Part shown: positions 26,613 through 35,775 of the stretch, one piece after another | Layout of the letters: every line of letters starts with the position of its first letter | How positions within the stretch are numbered: position 1 is the stretch's first letter | Assembly (NCBI GenBank): GCA_963824085.1 | Contig: CAWGNT010000013.1 | Span: forward strand, 62,001 to 126,000 | DNA from: JARRNE01 sp963824085 | GTDB lineage: Bacteria; Pseudomonadota; Gammaproteobacteria; Chromatiales; Chromatiaceae | Reading direction: 5' to 3' | DNA length: 64,000 bases | Translations under genes and position numbers: made by a program | The notes under the pieces: generated by a model | The model's database searches: none | What the model was told of the DNA's origin: nothing | Seen by the model: the letters and a program-made list of their open reading frames with translations, nothing else

Positions 26613-28586
26613 TCACCCGCTACCGATGACAAGGTGGGGCTTGCCGGTGCGCTGCTCGTCTGCGAGCGGGTCGTAATGTAGAGCGTTGTGGATGTTGCGC
26701 AGAGCTGTCAGCTGTTTGGCGAGCTCGACATACTGCTTCTGCATCTCGTCGATCCGGCTCTGCAGGTTGTCTTTGGAGCGGCCAATGCGCTGCAGATTCT
26801 CGAGGCGCTTTTCCATCATCTGCTTGTGCTCTTGTATCTGCGTTGCCAGCGGTTGCAGGGCGTCCCGCACCCAGGCGTCGAATGTCGCGCGCAGCTGGTC
26901 AAACAGCATACGGGCTCGGCTTACCATTTGCTCATGGAACCGCTTGACGACGAGCGTCTGATCCGACAGCGCCATGACGGCGCTCTTGCGGAAGCCCTCC
27001 ACTTCCTGGAACAGGAGCTCGATCTCCACGCGGAACTTCATCGGGACAAAGACCTTGGGTGGCGTCAAGGCGAATCCCAACTCCTGACCGAAACGCTGGT
27101 ACGTCAGACGCACGATCTTGCGGATTCGCTCGCTTTCGCTGGCCACGGTCTGGGCCGTTCGGCGCAGCTCGTCGAACAGACCACGCATGGCACCGCTCAT
27201 GCCGTGCGTGGTCCAGCTGTGCAGCATGTCCCGGTGAGCACGCTCAATCAACGCATCGATCGTCTCGGGGGCGAGGGCCTGGCGGCTGAGGCGGGTCTCC
27301 AGGATGAGCTCTTCCCGGCTCGCCTGAAACTGCCGCACGCCCTTGAGGTACAGCTCCTGCTCTTGCCGGGTTTTTTCAAGCAGGTGCTGGATCACGTCGT
27401 CGCTCTTCTCCCGCAGCTGCTCGAGCTCTTGCAGCTGCGCCTTGACCTCGTTGATCTGGGCGGAGACGCGGGCACGATTCCTTTCTTGCAGCTGCCCGAT
27501 GTTCGACTCCAGGGCCGCCAGCAAGAGCTGGTGTTTGCTCTCCAGCATCCTGCGGGAAAGGTAACCCTCGAGGGACGTAAGGCCGCTCTTGCGCAAGAGC
27601 GTCTCGTCGCCCCGAACCTTGGCGAGCAGCGCCTTTTGGGCCGAGACTGGAAAGACAACATCGGCCCCGATGCCAAGGGTGTCCGCAGTCGACGACCGCT
27701 GCCTGAGGATGGCGGCCTCCAGCGCACGCGACTCTTGGAGGTCATCCCATAACACGTCGATCTTGTTCAGCGCGACGATGATTCCTCGTTGGCGCCCCGT
27801 CTGAAAGCCTTTCAGGTGGTGCTGCCACATCTCCAGGTCGCTGCGTGTGACGCCGGTGTCCGCCGCCAAGACGAAGAGGATCGCCTGTGCGGCAGGCAGC
27901 ATGTTGAGGGTGAGCTCAGGCTCGCTTCCGAGGGCGTTGAGGCCCGGCGTATCCAAGATCACCAGCCCTTGCTTCAGGAGCTGATGGGGAAAGCTCACCA
28001 CCGCGTGACGCCACTTCGGGATCTCGGCTTGAGCAGCGGAAGGCTTGCCGTCCGGAGTCAGCCCGAAGGTCGACAGACCGAGACGGGTGGCCTCGGCCAT
28101 CGTGACCGTCTTTGTCTGCTGGATCTCTGCCAGGGTTGACGACATTTGCTCCGGATCTTGCACGTGGAGCGGATAATGCACCCATTGTTTCGGGTCGCCT
28201 TTGAGCTTTGCGAGCGGAACATCCTGAGCCCGCGTCTCAATGGGTAGGAGGCGCAGGTAGGCCTCGTTGCGCGCGTCGTCCCACAGCAGCTCTGTCGGAC
28301 ACATGGTCGTACGGCCGGCCGTCGAAGGCAGCAGGCGGCGGCCGTAATCGGCGAAGAAGACCGCGTTGATGAGCTCGGTCTTGCCGCGGGAGAATTCCGC
28401 CACGAACGCGATGGTTAACCGGTCCTTGTCAAGGGCGAGGAGGGTGTTGCGTACGCGTTCACGGATATCGGGCGTCGTCTGTCCTTCCGTCTCTAGCCAG
28501 CCTTCTAGCTCCAACACGGCCCGAGATACGCGTGTCTTCCATTGTCGGTAGGCCGCGAGGCGTTGTTGCATGATGGGGGTCTGCAT
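26613..28586 (-). CDS. Dynamin-like GTPase
   Basis: About 657 residues from ATG 28586. GTPase motifs: G1 EFSRGKTELINA (64-75, a compact form of the dynamin P-loop), G2 Thr in STAGRTTMCPTEL, G3 DTPG (212-215), G4 NKID (274-277). The rest is a long helical stalk (about 370-650) with coiled coils and no membrane-spanning helix. Bacterial dynamin-like proteins act in membrane fusion, stress or phage tolerance. It lies downstream of the rph-rdgB-yggS-proC-yggT-DUF167 run on the same strand, 111 bases after DUF167. Confidence 0.85.
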   Translation of the reverse strand: MQTPIMQQRLAAYRQWKTRVSRAVLELEGWLETEGQTTPDIRERVRNTLLALDKDRLTIAFVAEFSRGKTELINAVFFADYGRRLLPSTAGRTTMCPTELLWDDARNEAYLRLLPIETRAQDVPLAKLKGDPKQWVHYPLHVQDPEQMSSTLAEIQQTKTVTMAEATRLGLSTFGLTPDGKPSAAQAEIPKWRHAVVSFPHQLLKQGLVILDTPGLNALGSEPELTLNMLPAAQAILFVLAADTGVTRSDLEMWQHHLKGFQTGRQRGIIVALNKIDVLWDDLQESRALEAAILRQRSSTADTLGIGADVVFPVSAQKALLAKVRGDETLLRKSGLTSLEGYLSRRMLESKHQLLLAALESNIGQLQERNRARVSAQINEVKAQLQELEQLREKSDDVIQHLLEKTRQEQELYLKGVRQFQASREELILETRLSRQALAPETIDALIERAHRDMLHSWTTHGMSGAMRGLFDELRRTAQTVASESERIRKIVRLTYQRFGQELGFALTPPKVFVPMKFRVEIELLFQEVEGFRKSAVMALSDQTLVVKRFHEQMVSRARMLFDQLRATFDAWVRDALQPLATQIQEHKQMMEKRLENLQRIGRSKDNLQSRIDEMQKQYVELAKQLTALRNIHNALHYDPLADEQRTGKPHLVIGSG

Positions 28587-28697
28587 GCGCAGCAATCCCT
28601 GAGGCTTTGAACTTGGGAGGAAGAAACCCCGTATTCTGCAAAGTATCACCGACGGGGGCCGGGATACAACTGACCGCATGCGGAAGTGAGCGCTTGG

Positions 28698-29012
28698 TCA
28701 CCGGCCACGGTGCAGGCGCGCCCCGGGTTGGATGGCCTCAGGGAGCTTCGCCGGGGCGTGGATGCGCAGTCGCTTGAGACGCCCGCGCCCCCCGGCCACC
28801 AAGACCACCTGGGAACGTGGCACTGCGAGGATGTCGGCGAAAAGGCGGCACAGGTGCTCGTTTGCCTTCCCCTCCACCGGCGGGGCGGTGATGCGTACGC
28901 GTAGGTGGTCTCCTTGCGGGCCGAGTACCTCGTCTCTCTTCGCCCGCGGCTGGACGCGCAGGTTTAGAATCAGGTCGCCATCCTCCCATCGGTACCAATT
29001 CGTGCCGTTCAC
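28698..29012 (-). CDS. DUF167/YggU family protein
   Basis: A 104-residue protein with the YggU pattern: LRVQPRAKRDEVLGPQGDHLRVRITAPPVEGKANEHL and VVLVAGGRGRLKRLRI. It is the usual neighbour of yggT in proteobacteria. Molecular function unknown. Spacing to yggT upstream is 14 bases, consistent with an operon. Confidence 0.92.
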   Translation of the reverse strand: MNGTNWYRWEDGDLILNLRVQPRAKRDEVLGPQGDHLRVRITAPPVEGKANEHLCRLFADILAVPRSQVVLVAGGRGRLKRLRIHAPAKLPEAIQPGARLHRGR

Positions 29013-29026
29013 CGTGCGTGCCGGCG

Positions 29027-29599
29027 TCAGAACGGACTCGCCGTCACGAGCTTGAGAGGCGGGATGAGGAGCATCTCGAGCACGACCAGCGCGATCATCA
29101 CGACCATGGGGGATAGATCCAGGCCGCTAATCGGAGGGATCAGACGGCGGGCGGGGCCCAGGACCGGCTCGGTCAGGCGGTCGAGCAGCGCGGCTGCGGG
29201 ATGGTAGGGGTCGGGATTGACCCAGCTGAGGATCACGCGAATGAGGATGGCGAACAAGAGCATGTTGATTGCCAGGCTGATGAGGGCGGGTATGGCCCAC
29301 GCCAGTGCGCCCGCAAGATTCCGGTCCAGTCCGAGAATCAGCGTGAGCAGTGCGAGCTCGAGGGCCTGAAGCAGCCAGGCGACCACTAGCGACGCCAGGT
29401 CCACTCCGCCGTAGCCCGGAATGACCTGCCGCAAGGGCCGCAGGATCGGGCTGGTCAGTTTGACGACGAGCTGAGATATGGGATTGTAGAAATCCGCGCG
29501 CGTCCACTGGAGCAGGAAACGCAGCAGGACCAAGGCGATATAGAGCCCGAAAAGGGTCTGCACCAGAAAGACGACGGGGTTTGCGACGTAGGAGCTCAT
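29027..29599 (-). CDS. yggT: YggT family membrane protein
   Basis: 190 residues with two tandem YGGT domains. Each has a hydrophobic helix pair and a conserved middle: LLRFLLQWTRADFYNPISQLVVKLTSPILRPLRQVIP in the first and IRVILSWVNPDPYHPAAALLDRLTEPVLGPARRLIPP in the second. Linked elsewhere to osmotic tolerance and membrane protein assembly. Overlaps the proC stop by 4 bases. Confidence 0.93.
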   Translation of the reverse strand: MSSYVANPVVFLVQTLFGLYIALVLLRFLLQWTRADFYNPISQLVVKLTSPILRPLRQVIPGYGGVDLASLVVAWLLQALELALLTLILGLDRNLAGALAWAIPALISLAINMLLFAILIRVILSWVNPDPYHPAAALLDRLTEPVLGPARRLIPPISGLDLSPMVVMIALVVLEMLLIPPLKLVTASPF

Positions 29600-30423
29600 G
29601 CCTGCTCCCCGAGCATTCGTGACAGCTCTTGCGAGCGCTCGCAGGCGGCACGAACCGCGCGCTCGACAGTCGTGCTGAACCCGCCCGACTCCAGAATCTG
29701 CAAGGCGCGCTCCGTCGTGCCCTTAGGGGAGGTGACTCGCAGGCGCAGCTCGCGCGGGGAATCCGTGCTCTCCATCGCCATGCGGGCGGCGCCCAAGGCG
29801 GTCTGTATGGTGAGCAGTCGAGCGCTTTCGGCGTCCAGGCCGAGATCGATGCCCGCTTGCTCCAAGGCTTCCATAAGGAGGAAGAAATAGGCGGGACCGC
29901 TGCCCGAGAGGGCGGTGACTGTGTCCATCAGCTCCTCCTCCTCGACCCAGCGGGTGAGGCCTCCCGCGCGCAGGATCGTCTCCGCCTGGCTCTGCTGGTC
30001 TGCCGTCACATCTGCTGTGGCGTGCAGGACGATAGCCCCGGCCTGGATCATGGCGGGAGTGTTGGGCATGGCGCGCACCAGGGCGCGCGGCCCGCCCAGC
30101 CACGCCTGGAGGCTCTGTTCGCGGATGCCCGCCATCACCGAGATGATGAGCGGGACAGCGGCAGCCGCTGGCGCCAGCTCGGAGCATACGGCCCGAGCCA
30201 TCTGCGGCTTCACGCACAAGAGGACGACGTCCGCCCCACGAATGGCCTCCAGGTTGTCTGGCGTTGCTCGGACGCCGAAGCGTGCCAGCAGGGCATCACG
30301 CTTGGTACCGTCGGGGTCGCTTACGACCATTCTCTGGGGGCTGTAGTTGTCGGCGATCAGTCCGGCGATCAGGCTGGCGGCCATGTTGCCGCCGCCGATG
30401 AATGCAATTGTTTCTTGGGTCAT
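29596..30423 (-). CDS. proC: Pyrroline-5-carboxylate reductase
   Basis: A 275-residue proline-synthesis enzyme. The N-terminal FIGGGNMAASLIAGLI is the NADPH-binding glycine loop; VVLLCVKPQ, RAMPNTPAMIQAGA and the C-terminal SGSGPAYFFLLMEALEQAG with VTSPKGTTERAL are diagnostic. It is coupled to yggT and follows yggS by 47 bases. Confidence 0.97.
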   Translation of the reverse strand: MTQETIAFIGGGNMAASLIAGLIADNYSPQRMVVSDPDGTKRDALLARFGVRATPDNLEAIRGADVVLLCVKPQMARAVCSELAPAAAAVPLIISVMAGIREQSLQAWLGGPRALVRAMPNTPAMIQAGAIVLHATADVTADQQSQAETILRAGGLTRWVEEEELMDTVTALSGSGPAYFFLLMEALEQAGIDLGLDAESARLLTIQTALGAARMAMESTDSPRELRLRVTSPKGTTERALQILESGGFSTTVERAVRAACERSQELSRMLGEQA

Positions 30424-30470
30424 GAGAGTCTATGGGATGGGGGTGTGGAGATGTTGCATTCCAATGATAC

Positions 30471-31199
30471 TCAGCCTGGCGGGCGCGGGCCGAACAGGGC
30501 CGTGCCCACTCGGACGACGGTGGCACCCTCCGCGATGGCCGCCTCGAGATCGTCTGTCATACCCATGGACAGCGCTGGGAGAGGGCAGGATGACGTTGCG
30601 TTGCGTTCGCGCAGAAGGCGCAGTGCCCGAAATGGTGCGCGCTGGGCCTCCAGTCCGTCCGCCGGAGCCGGCAGCGTCATGAGTCCGACGATGGTTAGGC
30701 GGGGCAGTCCCCGACAGGCGGCGATGAAATCTCCCACGAGCTCGGGCGGCAACCCCCCTTTGGTGGGTTCCCCGCTCAAGTTGACCTGGCAGAATACCTT
30801 GAGGGGCGGCAGGTCAGATGGCCGCTGGTCGCTCAGGCGCCGGGCGTGCCTGAGGTCGTAAAGGCTGTGCACGCAGGAGAAGCGCTCGGCGATCAAATGG
30901 GTCTTGTTACTCTGGATGCGCCCGATGAAGTGCCACTCGAGGGCGAGGTCGGTGAGGGCGTCCATCTTCGCAATTGCCTCCTGGACGTAGCTCTCGCCGA
31001 ATGCAGTCTGACCGGCATCAGCCGCGACTTGGATCTTATCGGTGCCCTGGAGCTTGCTCACCGCCAGCAGGGTCACGCTTTCCGGCGTGCGGGCGAAACG
31101 TTGCTCGGCTGCGGCGATGCGGGCGCGCACCCGTGCGATGCGGATGGCCACGTCGTTCGCTCCAGCGCCGTGCCCGGTCACGACGTCCTCAGGCTCCAC
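30471..31199 (-). CDS. yggS: YggS/PLPBP family PLP-binding protein
   Basis: A 242-residue alanine-racemase-fold PLP carrier involved in vitamin B6 and amino acid homeostasis. LLAVSKLQ holds the PLP lysine; FGESYVQEAIAKM, WHFIGRIQSNK and SMGMTDDLEAAIAEGATVVRVGTALFG are conserved. The GTG at 31199 overlaps rdgB by 11 bases; the GTG at 31181 is an alternative that would start within a few bases downstream of the rdgB stop. Confidence 0.95.
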   Translation of the reverse strand: MEPEDVVTGHGAGANDVAIRIARVRARIAAAEQRFARTPESVTLLAVSKLQGTDKIQVAADAGQTAFGESYVQEAIAKMDALTDLALEWHFIGRIQSNKTHLIAERFSCVHSLYDLRHARRLSDQRPSDLPPLKVFCQVNLSGEPTKGGLPPELVGDFIAACRGLPRLTIVGLMTLPAPADGLEAQRAPFRALRLLRERNATSSCPLPALSMGMTDDLEAAIAEGATVVRVGTALFGPRPPG

Positions 31200-31803
31200 C
31201 GCGCAGATAGTGCACCAGCTTCGTGAGTGCCTGGCCGCGGTGGCTCAGGCGATTCTTGGTGGCCGACGGCAGCTCGGCCGCACTGCAGTCCGTTTCCGGC
31301 ACATAGAATACCGGGTCGTAGCCAAACCCGTTCTCGCCGCGCGCGCCGAGCAGGATGCGTCCCTCCCAAGTGCCCTGGCAGATGACCGGAGTGGGGTCTC
31401 GGGCGTGTCGCATGTACACCATCAGGCATTGGAAGCGGGCGGTCCGCACGGCGTCGGGGACGCGGTGGAGCTCTGCGAGCAACCGTTCCAAGTTGTCTGC
31501 GTCGGATGCCCCCGCACCTGCGTAGCGGGCCGACCAAATGCCTGGTGCGCCCTTGAGGGCGTCGACCTCGATCCCGGAATCGTCGGCGATAGCGGCAAGG
31601 CCGCTGTGCTGGGCGGCGTTGCGCGCCTTGAGGATCGCGTTCTCCACGAAAGTCAGGCCCGTCTCCTCGGCCTCGGAGATGCCGAGGTCGCCCTGCGGAA
31701 TCACGCGGATATGCTCGCTGGCCAGCTGCTCATTGATTTCCCGCACCTTGCCCGGGTTGTTGCTCGCGAGCACGATGGACTCGCCACTATGTTCATGGGT
31801 CAT
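31189..31803 (-). CDS. rdgB: RdgB/HAM1 dITP/XTP pyrophosphatase
   Basis: A 204-residue house-cleaning enzyme hydrolysing ITP, dITP and XTP. IVLASNNPGKVREI is the substrate loop; TFVENAILKARNAA, ADDSGIEVDALKGAPGIWSARYAG and GFGYDPVFYVP are family hallmarks. It lies 27 bases after rph, as in Pseudomonas and E. coli relatives. Confidence 0.96.
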   Translation of the reverse strand: MTHEHSGESIVLASNNPGKVREINEQLASEHIRVIPQGDLGISEAEETGLTFVENAILKARNAAQHSGLAAIADDSGIEVDALKGAPGIWSARYAGAGASDADNLERLLAELHRVPDAVRTARFQCLMVYMRHARDPTPVICQGTWEGRILLGARGENGFGYDPVFYVPETDCSAAELPSATKNRLSHRGQALTKLVHYLRGGA

Positions 31804-31830
31804 AGAAGTCGCGCCGATACGGAAGGGGAG

Positions 31831-32544
31831 CTACCCGAGCGCTGCCCTCTGGGCAGCCAGGATCGCCTGGATACCGGTGGACGCCAGATCCAGCATGGCG
31901 TCCATTTGGCTACGGGAGAAGGCCCTGCTTTCGGCAGTACCCTGAATCTCGACGAATCCCCCGTTCGCGTCCATCACCACGTTCATGTCCGTCTCCGCAC
32001 TGCAGTCCTCGGCGTAATCGAGGTCGAGCACGGGCTCGCCCTGATGTATTCCGACAGAAATGGCGGCGATCTGGGCGTGCAGGGGTTCACCCCCAATCTG
32101 TCCTCGCTGAATGAGTCGCTTGACCGCATCGTGCAAGGCCAGCCAGGCCCCGTTGATCGAAGCGGTGCGCGTGCCGCCATCCGCTTGGATGACGTCACAG
32201 TCCAGGGTGATGGTGTGCTCTCCCAGCAGGGTGAGATCACAGGCGGCGCGCAGGGAACGGCCAATGAGGCGCTGGATCTCGAGCGTACGCCCGCCCTGTC
32301 GGCCGCGCGCGGCCTCCCGCGGTGTACGTTCACCGGTCGAGCGCGGAAGCATCCCGTACTCGGCCGTTACCCAGCCGCGACCCTGACCTTTGAGAAAGGG
32401 CGGCACACGCGCCTCCACGCTCGCAGTGCAAAGCACGCGTGTGTCGCCGAGCTCCACTAGTACCGAACCCTCGGCGTGGCGCGTGTAGTTGCGCGTGAAG
32501 CGGACAGAGCGCAGCTCATCGGGGCGGCGCGGTGATGGTCGCAT
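31831..32544 (-). CDS. rph: RNase PH
   Basis: A 237-residue phosphorolytic 3'-exoribonuclease that trims tRNA ends. VLVELGDTRVLCTASVE, the TRTxxPREAARGRQGGRT-type phosphate site, LDCDVIQADGGTRTASINGAW, and the C-terminal FVEIQGTAESRAFSR are all present. First gene of the minus-strand rph-rdgB-yggS-proC-yggT run. Confidence 0.97.
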   Translation of the reverse strand: MRPSPRRPDELRSVRFTRNYTRHAEGSVLVELGDTRVLCTASVEARVPPFLKGQGRGWVTAEYGMLPRSTGERTPREAARGRQGGRTLEIQRLIGRSLRAACDLTLLGEHTITLDCDVIQADGGTRTASINGAWLALHDAVKRLIQRGQIGGEPLHAQIAAISVGIHQGEPVLDLDYAEDCSAETDMNVVMDANGGFVEIQGTAESRAFSRSQMDAMLDLASTGIQAILAAQRAALG

Positions 32545-32897
32545 CGGATCTCAATTCCACTGGTTGTCGTGTTTGATCTGGAGAGTGTGGCACAGATCGT
32601 CCGCTGGGACCTCGGGGCGTGAGGCTGCAAGCTTGTGGTTACCCAATCCGTCGATCTTCAAGGGACTGAAGCCGTCGAAGAAGTGGAAGAAGGCCCATCC
32701 CACGCGGGCGCTATCGCGTGTCGCGACATCCGCATCTTCCGCGGCGACACTCGCTGCGTCAAATCTGCGGCCTCTTCACTACAAGGTCGCCTGCAGCGCG
32801 CTCCGCCGATCCCTCGCGCTCCGGGAAGGGGCTGGGTCAGGGAAACGGTCATGGTGCCGGTGACCGACATTCGTCAGGGCCGCGCTCGCGCCAGGCG
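32545..32897. other. 353-base spacer between kinase gene and rph
   Basis: No gene with a start codon and family resemblance is seen. On the minus strand a stop-free stretch runs from about 32772 down to a TGA near 32565, with a peptide that includes VGWAFFHFFDGFSPLKIDGLG and ends QIKHDNQWN. It has no upstream ATG before an in-frame stop and could be the tail of a lost gene. In some relatives a PP2C phosphatase gene lies here, but I do not recognise this peptide as PP2C. The rph promoter should lie near 32560. Confidence 0.35.
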
Positions 32898-33836
32898 TTA
32901 GCGAGGCTGCTCAGACGGGCTCGCCGTCTCCGGCGATTGCGCGAAGCGGGAGGATGGGAGCTCGTTGGTGAACTGGCGCAGAGCCCGCAAGAGCACCCCT
33001 GCGTCCTGGGGCCGCTCACCGGGGTCCATGGCCATGGCCCAGTCCACGGCTTCGAGCAAGAAGAATGGATAGCGGCCGCGAAACTGGCGTTTCGCCGGGA
33101 CCAACGGGTCGCGGCCGTGGCGGTCGAGTGCCGGAGGAGGTGTCCGGCCCTCCATGCAGGTCCGCATGCTGGCACCCACCGCGTAGACGTCCGTCCAGGG
33201 CCCGATATGCCCGCCCCGGTAATACTGCTCGACCGGCGAATAGCCGGCGGTAATGACTTGCCCTCTGGGAGTAGGACCGCGTGCAAGTGGGTGAACCGCC
33301 CCGAAATCCAGCAACAGTGGCTCGTTGCCGTGCCGTACATGGATGTTCCCGGGCTTCACATCGAGGTGCAAAAGGGAGCGGGAATGGATCATGGCCAAGG
33401 CGTCCAGAACGGGCAGAAATACCTGGCAGATAAAGGTCGTACTCAGCCCTCCCTTGCGCTCGTGTACGTAGGTTCCGAGATTCTTGCCGCGCTCGTATTG
33501 CATCACCAAGTATGCAGTGTTGTTCGCGAGGAAGAACCCGAGCACGCGCACGATGTTCGGGTGGCGTAGGGATGCGAGGACTTTCGCCTCCTGAAAAAAG
33601 AGCTTGCGGCCACGGTGGACGTTCTCTGCCAGGGCGCTGTCCACCGGGATAAGCCCGAGCGATCGGTCGCGGCGGGAGAGCTTCTTCGGGAGGTACTCCT
33701 TCACCACTACCTCGTCGCCGGTTTCGTCGTCGAGCGCGAGATAGATCAGACTGAACCCCCCCTTGCCGATCGTTCGCGTGATCCGGTAGGTGTCGATCAG
33801 GGTCCCCGGGGGGAGGCTGCTACGGCCGCGTGCCAT
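32898..33836 (-). CDS. Serine/threonine protein kinase (non-RD)
   Basis: A 312-residue soluble Hanks-type kinase without a membrane anchor. Glycine loop GKGGFSLIY (24-32), ATP lysine Lys46 in VVVKEYLP, Glu83 of helix C, catalytic loop HLDVKPGNI with Asp159 and Asn164, DFG 177-179, and a SPVEQY activation segment. The HRD arginine is replaced by leucine, so this is a non-RD kinase. The C-terminal 40 residues are a low-complexity tail. It is divergent from yicC; no partner phosphatase is encoded beside it. Confidence 0.93.
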   Translation of the reverse strand: MARGRSSLPPGTLIDTYRITRTIGKGGFSLIYLALDDETGDEVVVKEYLPKKLSRRDRSLGLIPVDSALAENVHRGRKLFFQEAKVLASLRHPNIVRVLGFFLANNTAYLVMQYERGKNLGTYVHERKGGLSTTFICQVFLPVLDALAMIHSRSLLHLDVKPGNIHVRHGNEPLLLDFGAVHPLARGPTPRGQVITAGYSPVEQYYRGGHIGPWTDVYAVGASMRTCMEGRTPPPALDRHGRDPLVPAKRQFRGRYPFFLLEAVDWAMAMDPGERPQDAGVLLRALRQFTNELPSSRFAQSPETASPSEQPR

Positions 33837-34056
33837 GGGTCACTCGTCGTGCAATGGGGCTATATGCCGGCGCGTGAGCTATCATAACCGCTGCCCCCGG
33901 GTGCGTCGCGGGCATGCGGCCTGAGCGGCGCAAGCGGTGAATCCGGTCACATCAAACGGTTGTCACGGACGGCACATCCGACGTACAGCGGGAACAGGGA
34001 TCGAGCCGCCCACTGTGGGGCGACTGCCAGCGTTCCGTTAGCCCAGAGGACCCCAG

Positions 34057-34923
34057 ATGACAAAGAGCATGACGGCCTTTGCCCGGGAGACGGCCACCAC
34101 CGAGCAGGGTGAGCTGACCTGGGAGCTGCGCTCCGTCAATCACCGGTTTCTCGAGCCCTTCGTCCGTCTACCCGAGGACATCAGGGGGTTGGAGCCGGCG
34201 GTACGCGAGCGGGTTGCAGCGCGCCTGGGGCGCGGCAAGGTCGATTGCTCCCTGCGGTATGCACCGACGCCCGGGGCGGACGGGCAGCTGCGTCTGAATC
34301 GCCACTACCTCGAGCAGCTCCTGGCCGTCGGGGCAGAGGTGGCGACTCTCGTCGGCGGCTCGGCCGATCCGAGCGCCTTCGAGCTGCTGCGCTGGCCGGG
34401 CGTGCTGCAGGAAGAGGAGAAGGACCTCACGGCGATTGAGGTTCAGGCGGTGAACCTTCTGAATACGGCACTCGACTCGCTGGTCGCGACCCGCGAGCGA
34501 GAGGGGGCGCGCCTTGCCGAGCTCATCCGCGAGCGGTGTCAGAGCCTGTTCGCGAAGGTCGCTGCCGTTCGACAGCGCATGCCGAACGTCTTGGCGGCAG
34601 TGCGCCAGCGTTTGATGGACCGCTTGGCTGAGGTGCGTGCGGAGCTCGATCCCAGCCGGCTCGAGCAGGAGCTGGTTCTGCTTGCCCAGCGCCTGGACGT
34701 CGACGAAGAGATGGATAGGCTCGCGGCCCATGTCGAGGAGGTCATGAAGGTGCTGCAGAGCCGCGGCCCCATCGGCCGCCGCCTGGATTTCCTGATGCAG
34801 GAGCTCAACCGAGAGGCCAACACCTTGGGCTCCAAGTCCGCGGACGTCGACGTGACGCGCTTGGCGGTGGACATGAAGGTCTTGATCGAGCAGATGCGCG
34901 AGCAGGTCCAGAATATCGAGTAG
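34057..34923 (+). CDS. yicC: YicC family endoribonuclease
   Basis: 288 residues. MTKSMTAFAR is the invariant YicC start, followed by WELRSVNHRFLEPFVRLPED; the C-terminal DUF1732 has FLMQELNREANTLGSKSADVDVT. E. coli YicC is reported to be an RNase that affects sRNA decay. It is followed 33 bases later by gmk, the standard yicC-gmk-rpoZ-spoT arrangement. Confidence 0.95.
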   Translation: MTKSMTAFARETATTEQGELTWELRSVNHRFLEPFVRLPEDIRGLEPAVRERVAARLGRGKVDCSLRYAPTPGADGQLRLNRHYLEQLLAVGAEVATLVGGSADPSAFELLRWPGVLQEEEKDLTAIEVQAVNLLNTALDSLVATREREGARLAELIRERCQSLFAKVAAVRQRMPNVLAAVRQRLMDRLAEVRAELDPSRLEQELVLLAQRLDVDEEMDRLAAHVEEVMKVLQSRGPIGRRLDFLMQELNREANTLGSKSADVDVTRLAVDMKVLIEQMREQVQNIE

Positions 34924-34956
34924 GCTGTTGTTTTTCGAGTAGCGTTCGGTCGGTGT

Positions 34957-35583
34957 ATGTCTAGCGGAATCCTCTTCATCGTGTCCGCCCCGTCTGGGGC
35001 GGGAAAGACGAGTCTGGTCAAGGCACTTCTGGCGCAGGATCAGGGCTTGGGTCTCGCGGTCTCCTATACCACCCGCGGCCCGCGGCCGGGAGAGCAGAAC
35101 GGTGTTCATTACCATTTCGTCGACACGGCCTCCTTTGCGGCCATGGTCGCCGAGGGCGCCTTTCTGGAGCATGCGGAGGTCTTCGGCAACAGGTACGGAA
35201 CGGCCGAGGCGACGGTGCGAGCCGAGCTGGCCCGGGGCAGGGATCTCGTGTTGGAGATCGATTGGCAAGGCGCGCGTCAGGTGCGTGCACGGTTTCCGGA
35301 GGCGGTTTCGATCTTTGTCCTGCCGCCCTCGACGGCCACCTTGGAGGATCGTCTGAGCGGGCGCGGCCAAGACGATGCGGCGGTCATCGCGAGCCGCATG
35401 TCTCGCGCGCGCTCCGAGATGTCCCATTATCGGGAGTACGACTACTTGGTCGTGAACGATCGCTTCAGTGATGCGCTCGCTGCCCTCGGGTGCGTCGTGA
35501 ATGCCGAGCGATTGCGTCGCGACCGTCAGACCGTGCGCCTGTCCGAGTTGCTGGCAGATCTGAGCCATCCCAGGGACAGCTAA
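34957..35583 (+). CDS. gmk: Guanylate kinase
   Basis: A 208-residue enzyme phosphorylating GMP to GDP. The P-loop is SAPSGAGKTSLVKAL; the GMP-binding segment is YTTRGPRPGEQNGVHYHF and LVLEIDWQGARQV is conserved. Together with rpoZ-spoT downstream it links GTP supply with (p)ppGpp metabolism, although here two repeat-bearing stretches (over 500 bases) separate gmk from rpoZ. Confidence 0.96.
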   Translation: MSSGILFIVSAPSGAGKTSLVKALLAQDQGLGLAVSYTTRGPRPGEQNGVHYHFVDTASFAAMVAEGAFLEHAEVFGNRYGTAEATVRAELARGRDLVLEIDWQGARQVRARFPEAVSIFVLPPSTATLEDRLSGRGQDDAAVIASRMSRARSEMSHYREYDYLVVNDRFSDALAALGCVVNAERLRRDRQTVRLSELLADLSHPRDS

Positions 35584-35593
35584 GCTAACTTCG

Positions 35594-35767
35594 TTATAAC
35601 GTTCGCATGTTGGTTTTGGCTGTTCCGGGGCCGGATTGCGTCCGCCGGGGGGACGCCTTGAATTCGCCCTGAAGGTTTGACGGCAGCCTTCCGGCTGCCG
35701 ACACCGCCGGCCGGCGCAACCCGGCCCCTCGATCCAGAAGCGGAAAAGCCGTGTGCGTTCTGTACGC
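35594..35767 (+). repeat. Dispersed 175-bp hairpin element, copy at 35.6 kb
   Basis: Left end TTATAACGTTCG is close to the ATATACCGTTCC end of the better copies; it then shares GTCCGCCGGGGGGACGCC, AGGTTTGACGGCAG with CTGCCGAC as the second hairpin arm, and ATCCAGAAGCGGAAAAGCC at the right. The hairpin arms CGGCAG and CTGCCG are kept while the loop differs. It begins about 10 bases after the gmk stop. Confidence 0.8.
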
Positions 35768-35775
35768 ATTCTTGT

